5,942 bases of DNA, from assembly GCA_937934775.1 (NCBI GenBank), contig CALGYL010000018.1:1-5942 (forward strand). The letters are read 5' to 3'. This document shows positions 1 to 4,969 of this stretch, piece after piece. This DNA comes from an uncultured Clostridia bacterium. GTDB lineage: Bacteria > Bacillota > Clostridia > Christensenellales > Aristaeellaceae. Under the pieces are notes generated by a model. That model did not search any database. It was not told the origin of the DNA and saw nothing but the letters and a program-made list of their open reading frames with translations. Each line of letters opens with the position of its first letter. Position 1 is the stretch's first letter. A program made the translations under genes and the position numbers.

Positions 1-46
1 ACCACCGAGATCTACACTCTTTCCCTACACGACGCTCTTCCGATCT
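1..46 (+). other. Illumina TruSeq P5/Read 1 adapter (contaminant)
   Basis: These 46 bases match the 3' part of the standard Illumina TruSeq universal adapter, ending in the characteristic GACGCTCTTCCGATCT just before genomic sequence begins. This is library sequence left on the contig end. It should not be annotated as biology. It creates a false in-frame TAG (46-48) with the first genomic bases, which hides the fact that the following gene is cut off. Confidence 0.98.
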
Positions 47-945
47 AGGAGAATTCCGAGATGGACCTTTTGCTCGCCTTCGAGCAGCACGCGGGCGACC
101 CGCGCATTCAGGAAGTCGCCAAGGACATGGCGGAAGAGCTGGGCGCCGGCAACAAGATGCCGTCGCTCCTGCCCAAGCTGGCGCAGTTTGAAATCACGTT
201 GCTCGACTGGGCGAAGGACAACCTGGGCGCCTCCAAGTACGTGGCGTTTGCCAACAAGTGCTGGCCGGCGTTTGAGCGGAAGTTCGGCTTCGTGCCCTGC
301 TACGTCAACTCCCGCCTGACCGCCCGGGGCATCCCGGTGGCCTGCGAAGTGGACATCTACGGCGCGCTCTCCGAGTACATCGGCACCTGCGTGACCGGCG
401 CGCCGGTCACGCTTCTGGACATCAACAACACCGTGCCCTCCGACATGTACAAGGCGGAGATCGACAAGAAGACCGCCTACTCCAGCCAGGAAGTCTTTAT
501 GGGCTTCCACTGCGGCAATACCCCCATCTGCCGCCTGACCAAGGGCGAGATGAAGTACCAGCTGATCATGAACCGCGGCATGGAGGGCGGCGCGGAGCCG
601 GACATCACCCGCGGTACGCTGGAGGGCGACATCGTCCCCGGCGCGATCACCTTCTACCGGCTGCAGGGCAACAAGGACAGCGTGCTGCAGAGCTACATTG
701 CCCAGGGCGAAGTGCTGCCGGTGGCGACCCAGTCCTTCGGCGGCATCGGCGTGTTCGCGATTCCGGAAATGGACCGCTTCTACCGCCACGTGCTGATCGC
801 GGACGGCTACCCGCACCACGGCGCGGTGGCGTTCGGCCATGCGGGCAAGGCGATCCACTCGGTTATGACGTATCTGGGCATCGGCAAAATCAGCTTCAAC
901 CAGCCCAAGGGCATGCTCTATCCCACGGAGAATCCGTTCGCGTAA
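47..945 (+). CDS. L-fucose/L-arabinose isomerase-like protein, 5'-truncated at contig end
   Basis: This is the C-terminal part of a cytoplasmic sugar isomerase of the L-fucose isomerase (FucI/AraA fold) family, which interconverts aldoses and ketoses with a divalent metal. Numbered from the ATG at 61, CEVDIYG (E96) and LLDINN (D120) are 24 residues apart, the same spacing as the metal-binding E337 and D361 of E. coli FucI. Other conserved blocks are GFHCGN (148-153), TLEGDIVPG (186-194), SFGGIGVFAIPEM (225-237) and a His-rich stretch HHGAVAFGH (252-260). Family members are about 470-500 aa; only about 298 remain. The frame stays open from 49 to the adapter (reading ENSE before the ATG), and I recall homologues with this stretch in mid-protein. 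The ATG at 61 with AGGAG at 47-51 is therefore probably an internal Met, not a start. The MFS gene follows 35 bases downstream. The sugar substrate cannot be assigned. Confidence 0.85.
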
Positions 946-964
946 ACCATACTACATAAGCGGT

Positions 965-983
965 AAAGGGGCGTCAGGTTTTG
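965..983 (+). promoter_or_regulatory. Ribosome binding site and TTG start of MFS gene
   Basis: AAAGGGG at 965-971 lies 9 bases before a TTG at 981-983. The peptide that starts there (MTYKHTLYASYLGYVTQAIV) is hydrophobic and fits the N-terminal first helix of this transporter family. No ATG or GTG further in would keep that helix, so TTG is the best start. Confidence 0.65.
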
Positions 984-2207
984 ACATACAAGCATACGTT
1001 GTACGCGAGCTATCTGGGCTACGTGACGCAGGCGATCGTCAACAACCTGCCGCCCCTTTTATTTATCGTATTCAGTCGGGACCTTGGAATCTCGCTGGAG
1101 AAGATCGGTCTTCTGATTTCGCTCAATTTTGGTGTACAGCTTGTGACCGATCTCGTCTGTGTGCGTTTGCTGGACAAAATCGGCTACCGGGTGGCGGCGG
1201 TGATCGCCCACCTATTAAGCGCGCTGGGCTTAGTGCTTCTGGGCGTTCTGCCCCGCGCGATGGATCCGTATCAGGGCTTGGTGATCGCGATGGTGATCAA
1301 CGCCATCGGCGGCGGCATGATCGAGGTGCTGATCAGCCCCATCGTCGAGTCGCTCCCCGGCGACAAGAAAGCCGCGTCGATGAGCCTGCTGCACTCATTT
1401 TACTGCTGGGGCCAGATGGCGGTGGTGCTCCTGTCCACCGTCTATTTTGCCACAATTGGACTTGCATCCTGGCAGTGGCTGACAGCGCTTTGGGCGCTGG
1501 TGCCGCTGTTTAATATGTTCTTCTTTCTCAAAGTGCCGCTGTGCGCGCTGGTGGAGGAAGGAAAGGGCCTGCGCCTTCGGGCGCTCTTTGTTCGCGGCGC
1601 GTTCTGGCTGATGCTTTTATTGATGGTCTGCGCCGGCGCGTCGGAGCAGGCGATGGCCCAGTGGGCCAGCCTGTTCGCGGAGATGGGCCTGGGCGTTTCC
1701 AAGACGATGGGCGACCTACTGGGCCCCTGTGCGTTCGCGGTGCTGATGGGCAGCGCGCGAGTGTTCTTCGCCTCAAAGGGCGCGCACCTGCCGCTGACGC
1801 GGATCCTGACGATCTCTGCGGTCCTGTGTGTGGCAAGCTATCTCCTCGCGGTGTTCTCTCCGGTTCCGGTCCTGTCGCTTGTGGGCTGCGCCATCTGCGG
1901 CCTCAGCGTGGGCGCCATGTGGCCGGCGACGATTTCACTGTCTTCCCGCGCCTTTCCGCAGGGCGGTACCGCAATGTTCGCGATGCTGGCGTTTGCGGGC
2001 GACTTGGGCTGCGCCAGCGGGCCCGGCCTTGTGGGCGTGGTTTCCAGCCGTGTGGAGGCAGGCGTCCATTGGGTACAGGTGCTGTTTCAGGGCGGCGAGC
2101 AGGCGGCGCTCAAGGCGGGGCTTCTCCTGGCCATCGTCTTTCCGATTCTGATGGTGCTGGCCGTGGGCCTTGTCAGGGCGGCCAGGCGAAAGGAAGCAGT
2201 TTCTTGA
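981..2207 (+). CDS. MFS transporter
   Basis: A 408-aa integral membrane protein of the major facilitator superfamily, close to the usual length for a 12-helix carrier. Hydrophobic segments run through the sequence, including about 12-31, 43-62, 71-90, 99-121, 143-160, 165-184, 205-222, 246-263, 275-293, 297-317, 330-355 and 379-398. A charged loop (VRLLDKIGYR, 61-70) sits where MFS motif A is expected between helices 2 and 3, and a long polar loop near 185-203 separates the two halves. It lies directly downstream of the sugar isomerase in the same direction, so sugar or sugar-derivative uptake is a reasonable inference, but no substrate signature is visible. The start is TTG at 981. Its stop TGA (2205-2207) overlaps the TTG start of the next gene. 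Confidence 0.88.
   Translation: MTYKHTLYASYLGYVTQAIVNNLPPLLFIVFSRDLGISLEKIGLLISLNFGVQLVTDLVCVRLLDKIGYRVAAVIAHLLSALGLVLLGVLPRAMDPYQGLVIAMVINAIGGGMIEVLISPIVESLPGDKKAASMSLLHSFYCWGQMAVVLLSTVYFATIGLASWQWLTALWALVPLFNMFFFLKVPLCALVEEGKGLRLRALFVRGAFWLMLLLMVCAGASEQAMAQWASLFAEMGLGVSKTMGDLLGPCAFAVLMGSARVFFASKGAHLPLTRILTISAVLCVASYLLAVFSPVPVLSLVGCAICGLSVGAMWPATISLSSRAFPQGGTAMFAMLAFAGDLGCASGPGLVGVVSSRVEAGVHWVQVLFQGGEQAALKAGLLLAIVFPILMVLAVGLVRAARRKEAVS
2190..2207 (+). promoter_or_regulatory. RBS and TTGA start/stop overlap (translational coupling)
   Basis: AAAGGAAG (2190-2197), inside the end of the MFS gene, is followed about 9 bases later by TTG (2204-2206), which shares bases with the MFS stop TGA (2205-2207). 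This start-stop overlap is the classic arrangement for coupled translation. It decides the start of the EamA gene, whose frame is open far upstream as a shadow of the MFS gene. Confidence 0.75.
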
Positions 2208-3109
2208 ATACGGTAACCCAAAATAGGCTGGGAAAACTGGCGCTCTATGGGGCGGCGCTCATCTGGGGCACGTCCTTTTTTCTTGTCAAAGGGCAGATGG
2301 ATGTCTTTCCGCCGGCCGCGCTTCTGGCGCTCCGGTATTCCATCGCCACGCCGCTGCTGACGCTGATTTTCTGGAAAAAGGTGCGTTCGTCCAGCGCTTC
2401 GGATATCTGGCGTTCGGTAGTGCTGGGCGGCATCCTCGGCGTCGCTTCGCTGATGCAGGCGGTGGGCATTACCGATACCACCCCCGGTAAAAATGCGTTC
2501 CTGACCGCCATCTACTGCGTTCTGGTGCCGTTTTTCTTCTGGGCGGTGAAGAAGACCCGGCCCGAGGGCAAAAGTTTTGCCGCCGCGTTTTTGTGCTTGA
2601 TCGGCATCGGCCTGATTTCACTGACCCGGAACCTCACCATCGGCTTTGGCGACACGCTGACGCTGGTCAGCGGGGTACTGTACGCGGTGCACATCGTCGG
2701 CGTCGCGACGCTGGGCCGGAATGTCGATCCGGTGCGCTCCATCGTGTTCCAGTTTGCGGCCTGCTCGCTCATCTTCTGGACGGTGAACCTGATGACCCCT
2801 TCCGGGCCGCTGAACATTCGGCCGGTCGATTGGATGGTGGTTCTGTACCTTGCGGTGTTCCCGACGGCGATCGGCTTCCTCCTGCAGTTGGTCGGGCAGA
2901 AATATGCGCCGCCCGCGGGCGCATCGCTGATACTAAGCCTGGAATCGGTGTTCGGCGTTCTGTTCTCGGTGCTGTTCTACGGCGAGGTGGTGCAGCCCCG
3001 CGTGTTCATCGGCTTTCTTGTGGTGTTCGGAGCGATCTTCCTGTCCGAATCGGAGATCAGATGGCCATCACGCAAACCTGTTCAGAGTGCCGCGGAAGAG
3101 GATTTGTAG
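2204..3109 (+). CDS. DMT-superfamily (EamA) permease
   Basis: A 301-aa protein with the length and layout of a 10-helix drug/metabolite transporter made of two EamA domains. The first begins with KLALYGAALIWGTSFFLVK (about 11-29), the GAxxWGxxF signature of EamA helix 1, followed by LLALRYSIA in helix 2 and NAFLTAIYCVLVPFFFW. The second ends with ILSLESVFGVLFSVLFYGEV, the typical LEPVxxxLxxxLxxGE block of the final helices. Members export or import small metabolites or amino acids; the substrate is unknown. The TTG start at 2204 is chosen because it overlaps the MFS stop, has a good ribosome site and yields a full first helix. It is probably the last gene of the operon, as hairpins follow before the convergent rubrerythrin gene. 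A polar tail (about 285-301) ends the protein. Confidence 0.87.
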   Translation: MNTVTQNRLGKLALYGAALIWGTSFFLVKGQMDVFPPAALLALRYSIATPLLTLIFWKKVRSSSASDIWRSVVLGGILGVASLMQAVGITDTTPGKNAFLTAIYCVLVPFFFWAVKKTRPEGKSFAAAFLCLIGIGLISLTRNLTIGFGDTLTLVSGVLYAVHIVGVATLGRNVDPVRSIVFQFAACSLIFWTVNLMTPSGPLNIRPVDWMVVLYLAVFPTAIGFLLQLVGQKYAPPAGASLILSLESVFGVLFSVLFYGEVVQPRVFIGFLVVFGAIFLSESEIRWPSRKPVQSAAEEDL

Positions 3110-3150
3110 GCGCGATGGCGTGATCCTGCGTGGATTTCGCATGCGCGAAA

Positions 3151-3190
3151 AGAACCCCGGGAAGGCCGCTTACGGCTGCCCCGGGGTTCC
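3151..3190 (-). terminator. Terminator for rubrerythrin gene
   Basis: Reading the minus strand, AACCCCGGG and CCCGGGGTT form a 9-bp GC-rich stem enclosing a smaller GCCG-TAAG-CGGC hairpin, followed by CTTTT. It lies about 20 bases past the rubrerythrin stop. The same stem can form on the plus strand, so it may also stop the EamA operon. Confidence 0.8.
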
Positions 3191-3209
3191 TCAATGTGTT
3201 TGAGGTTTT
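3189..3209 (+). terminator. Terminator for the isomerase-MFS-EamA operon
   Basis: CCTCAA (3189-3194), a TGTGT loop and TTGAGG (3200-3205) form a 6-bp stem followed by TTTTC. It sits about 80 bases past the EamA stop and touches the end of the convergent rubrerythrin gene. The stem is modest, so it probably acts together with the stronger hairpin just before it. Confidence 0.6.
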
Positions 3210-3210
3210 C

Positions 3211-3750
3211 TTACTTAAAGTAACGCTTGAGCAAGCCCTCGAAGCCCTTGCCATGGCGGGCTTCGTCCTTGGCCATCTCGTGCACGGTATCGTGTACCGC
3301 GTCATAGCCCAGTTCCTTGGCCAGCTTGGCCAGCTCCGTCTTGCCGCCGGTGGCGCCGTATTCGGCTTCAGCGCGCAGTTCCAAGTTTTTCTTGGTGCTG
3401 CTGGTCACGACTTCGCCCAGGAGTTCCGCAAAGCGGGAGGCATGATCGGCCTCTTCGAAGGCGTAGCGCTTGTAGGCTTCAGCGATCTCCGGATAGCCCT
3501 CGCGGTCGGCGACACGCGCCATTGCCAAGTACATGCCGACCTCGGCGCATTCACCGTTGAAGTTGGCCCGCAGGCCTTCCACTACGCGTTCGTCCAGGCC
3601 CTTGGCCACGCCGACCTTATGCTCGGAAGCCCAAACCTTTTCCTCGGCCGCCTTGTTGAATTTCGAAGCCGGGGCTTTGCAAAGGGGGCAATTCTCGGGC
3701 GGGGTATCGCCTTCATGCACATAACCGCATACGGAGCAAATCCATTTCAT
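3211..3750 (-). CDS. Reverse rubrerythrin (N-terminal rubredoxin, C-terminal di-iron ferritin-like domain)
   Basis: A 179-aa cytoplasmic non-haem iron protein. The N-terminus has a rubredoxin-like Fe(Cys)4 site: C5 and C8 in ICSVCGY, C21 and C24 in NCPLCKAP. After a short linker the ferritin-like helical bundle carries di-iron ligands: E67 (NGECAE), E100 and H103 (FEEADH), probably E128 or E130, and E163 and H166 (DEARH). Classic rubrerythrin has the rubredoxin at the C-terminus; this domain order is that of the reverse rubrerythrins of clostridia, which act as the terminal part of an NADH-dependent peroxidase and help anaerobes survive oxygen. The ATG at 3750 is chosen because GAGGAGG lies about 9 bases upstream and MKWICSVCGY is the usual N-terminus; an ATG 18 bases earlier lacks this. 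It is probably monocistronic, ends in its own terminator and diverges from the 96-aa gene. Confidence 0.93.
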   Translation of the reverse strand: MKWICSVCGYVHEGDTPPENCPLCKAPASKFNKAAEEKVWASEHKVGVAKGLDERVVEGLRANFNGECAEVGMYLAMARVADREGYPEIAEAYKRYAFEEADHASRFAELLGEVVTSSTKKNLELRAEAEYGATGGKTELAKLAKELGYDAVHDTVHEMAKDEARHGKGFEGLLKRYFK

Positions 3751-3810
3751 AGCCGATGTCCTCCTCAACGCAATGTTGTAAATTCTGAACGCTTTGCGCG
3801 CCTAGTCATT

Positions 3811-3839
3811 ATTAAACCCGGTGGGCGCGGCTGAAACAG
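3811..3839 (-). promoter_or_regulatory. Possible promoter of the rubrerythrin gene
   Basis: On the minus strand TTTAAT (3816-3811) matches the -10 consensus at five of six positions. The hexamer 17 bases upstream, CTGTTT (3839-3834), is a poor -35. This would give a leader of roughly 55 bases. I see no convincing PerR-type operator. Weak call. Confidence 0.3.
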
Positions 3840-3875
3840 GTTTTTTTCTGTAGCGGCGCATTTTCATTTTGCCTG

Positions 3876-3898
3876 TGGTATAATGGACTCATGGAGGG
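3876..3898 (+). promoter_or_regulatory. Extended -10 promoter and RBS of the 96-aa gene
   Basis: TGGTATAAT (3876-3884) is a perfect -10 hexamer with the TGn extension, which can work without a clear -35; none is visible at the usual spacing. GGAGGG (3893-3898) lies 5 bases before the ATG at 3904. A start of transcription near 3890 would leave a leader of about 13 bases, so ribosome site and promoter nearly touch. Confidence 0.75.
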
Positions 3899-3903
3899 AT
3901 TGA

Positions 3904-4194
3904 ATGACCAGACTTTGGATGCGGATCATCAAGAAACACCGGATCGACCGGCAGTACATCGCCCCCTGTGAGCCGGGAGACGAGCGGGAGGCGTTGATTG
4001 CGCTGTGCCGGGAGGGCGACCTGCCCGTCCCCATGTGGCTGGAGAAGCATGAACGAGAGTACGAACGCTTCCGGCGCACGGCTTTTTTGCCCGACCACTT
4101 TGTGGAAGAAGTCTATTTTGAGCGCATGGAAATTGAATACCTGGAAGATGAAACGAAGACTCGCCGCAGCACTGACCCGCGCAACGCGTTTTAA
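3904..4194 (+). CDS. Small conserved-looking clostridial protein of unknown function
   Basis: A 96-aa soluble, charged protein with no signal peptide or membrane segment. It opens with a basic strand (TRLWMRIIKKHRIDRQ), has PCEPGDEREALIALCREGDLPVPMWL in the middle, then KHEREYERFRRTAFLPDHFVEEVYFERMEIEYL. From memory, short proteins with this order of blocks (basic start, PMWLxKHEREW/Y, RTAF, MEIEYL) are common in Clostridia, but I know no function for them, and a search would be needed to confirm this. The gene is supported by a strong extended -10 promoter and a GGAGGG ribosome site. Its last residues, PRNAF, and its stop codon are encoded by the first copy of a 30-bp intergenic repeat, so the native 3' end may have been altered. 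It diverges from the rubrerythrin gene; a functional link is not shown. Confidence 0.8.
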   Translation: MTRLWMRIIKKHRIDRQYIAPCEPGDEREALIALCREGDLPVPMWLEKHEREYERFRRTAFLPDHFVEEVYFERMEIEYLEDETKTRRSTDPRNAF

Positions 4195-4207
4195 CGCCAT
4201 GACGCAT
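4178..4207 (+). repeat. 30-bp direct repeat, copy 1
   Basis: The unit begins CGCGCAACGCGTTTT and ends CGCCATGACGCAT. It agrees with copy 2 (4248-4277) at 29 of 30 positions; the one difference is A at 4194 against G at 4264. It contains the end and stop codon of the 96-aa gene. CGCG-CAA-CGCG can fold into a 4-bp hairpin followed by TTTT, so it might serve as a weak terminator. Confidence 0.85.
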
Positions 4208-4247
4208 TGTGCCCAATGATGCGGGGGATATCGTGCCGGTAGCCGTA

Positions 4248-4277
4248 CGCGCAACGCGTTTTAGCGCCATGACGCAT
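4248..4277 (+). repeat. 30-bp direct repeat, copy 2
   Basis: Second copy of the CGCGCAACGCGTTTT...CGCCATGACGCAT unit, exactly 70 bases after copy 1, with 40 bases of unrelated sequence between them. A worn third copy may lie at 4374-4396 (CAATGTGTTTTGCGCC then GCGCAT), and the 9-base core ATGACGCAT recurs at 4497-4505. It appears to be a dispersed intergenic repeat family and does not encode an obvious protein. Confidence 0.8.
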
Positions 4278-4713
4278 AGCGCCCCGATCGGAGGGATGGC
4301 TTGAAATGCCGTTTCTCGCATTCGATGATTTTGGTGGCGCGCCCTGGGCGGGCGCGCTGCAGCAGCGGTTCTCACAATGTGTTTTGCGCCGCGCATTTGT
4401 GGCCGCGCATCTGTGATGGTGTATCGGGGATAGAAGCATTTACGACATCTATGAGTATGATCCCATGATTACCGCGTGGAGGCTTATCCTGATCCAATGA
4501 CGCATGGAAGCATCACACCGTATGCATCAAGCGCGCATCTTTGAAAGAGTGGAACCCAGTGCGACGGGCGAACGGGTATCCCGCCGGATGCTCTTCAGGC
4601 ACGCATCTTAACGAGTGAAGGATGACACGAGCCAAAGAGCACAGCCGTAAAACCGCCCATTCTGCCGTGTGTCACGGCATTCGAAAAAAACGCGTAAAAA
4701 TTCATTTTGACTA

Positions 4714-4742
4714 TTGCATTTTGTCCGCCGATGATGTATTAT
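4714..4742 (+). promoter_or_regulatory. Promoter of tRNA-Thr
   Basis: TTGCAT (4714-4719) and TATTAT (4737-4742) are separated by 17 bases in an AT-rich stretch. Transcription would begin near 4749, about 20 bases before the mature tRNA. A nearby TTGACT (4707-4712) is a better -35 hexamer but is 24 bases from the -10, too far. Confidence 0.65.
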
Positions 4743-4770
4743 ATTTCTTGCGTTCGTCAATAAATGGCGC

Positions 4771-4846
4771 GCTGATGTAGCTCAGGCGGTAGAGCACATC
4801 CTTGGTAAGGATGAGGTCGTGGGTTCGAGTTCCACCATCAGCTCCA
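4771..4846 (+). tRNA. tRNA-Thr, anticodon GGT
   Basis: A complete 76-base cloverleaf. The acceptor stem GCTGATG pairs with CATCAGC (4836-4842), followed by discriminator T and an encoded CCA (4844-4846). The D stem is GCTC/GAGC. The anticodon stem CATCC/GGATG encloses TTGGTAA with anticodon GGT at 4804-4806, which reads ACC and ACT threonine codons. The T arm is GTGGG-TTCGAGT-TCCAC. A promoter precedes it and a strong terminator follows, so it is a single-gene unit. A convergent integrase lies just downstream, which makes the 3' end of this tRNA the likely attachment core of the integrated element; the gene itself remains intact. Confidence 0.97.
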
Positions 4847-4848
4847 GC

Positions 4849-4877
4849 AAAAACCACCGAGAAATCGGTGGTTTTTT
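4849..4877 (+). terminator. Bidirectional terminator after tRNA-Thr
   Basis: AACCACCGA (4852-4860), a GAAA tetraloop and TCGGTGGTT (4865-4873) form a 9-bp stem, with A-rich sequence before and a T run through 4877. The symmetry lets it end both the tRNA transcript and the convergent integrase transcript. Confidence 0.92.
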
Positions 4878-4878
4878 A

Positions 4879-4892
4879 GTGCTATTAGCACT
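4879..4892. repeat. Small inverted repeat
   Basis: GTGCT-ATTA-GCAC, extendable to AGTGCT/AGCACT, forms a short stem directly after the tRNA terminator and is followed by GCTTTTC on the plus strand. It may be a back-up terminator or part of the recombination region of the integrated element. Function not shown. Confidence 0.4.
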
Positions 4893-4947
4893 GCTTTTCT
4901 GTTGTCGAAGGCTCCCTATCCGGCTCCATATCCCAAAACCGTTGTTT

Positions 4948-4968
4948 TTGCCACAAAACTTGCCACAA
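4948..4968. repeat. TTGCCACAA pair 1 (possible integrase arm-type sites)
   Basis: Two copies of TTGCCACAA (4948-4956 and 4960-4968) are set 12 bases apart, just past the integrase stop codon and between the integrase and the tRNA. The same pair with the same 12-base period occurs at 5028-5048. Paired direct repeats at this place suit arm-binding sites of a tyrosine integrase; this is inference. Confidence 0.55.
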
Positions 4969-4969
4969 A

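Larger units (their letters stand above)
4195..4770. other. Long intergenic region with repeats and hairpins, no convincing gene
   Basis: About 570 bases without a gene I can defend. It holds the 30-bp repeats and their fragments, small hairpins (CGGG-TAT-CCCG near 4574-4584; TGCCGTG-TGT-CACGGCA at 4663-4679), and an AT-rich stretch (4680-4765) that contains the tRNA promoter. A 36-codon frame, 4306-4416 (MPFLAFDDFGG...), has GGAGGG 10 bases upstream, and the same frame past its TGA reads SIYDIYEYDPMITAWRLILIQ to a stop at 4500. I do not recognise it. It could be a broken gene or chance. Confidence 0.6.

Noticed and set aside
25..858. Long minus-strand frame (277 aa) opposite the isomerase
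   Set aside because: A shadow of the GC-rich isomerase gene; it runs into the adapter and its composition (Ala, Val, His, Arg, Asp rich) is typical of an antisense frame.
1541..2203. Upstream open frame that would extend the EamA protein to 522 aa
   Set aside because: The extension is an Arg/Gly/Pro-rich shadow of the MFS gene; the EamA domain and ribosome site fit the TTG at 2204.
3130..3834. Plus-strand frame of 234 aa over the rubrerythrin gene
   Set aside because: Antisense shadow; the minus strand gives complete rubredoxin and di-iron motifs with a good ribosome site.
4178..4277. CRISPR-like pair of repeats
   Set aside because: Only two full copies with a 40-base gap, one overlapping a coding end, no further regular units and no cas genes.
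3929..4439. Several minus-strand frames over the 96-aa gene and the repeats
   Set aside because: Their shared peptides (MALKRVA, GAKTRCA) are only translations of the 30-bp repeat, and no ribosome site or family similarity supports them.
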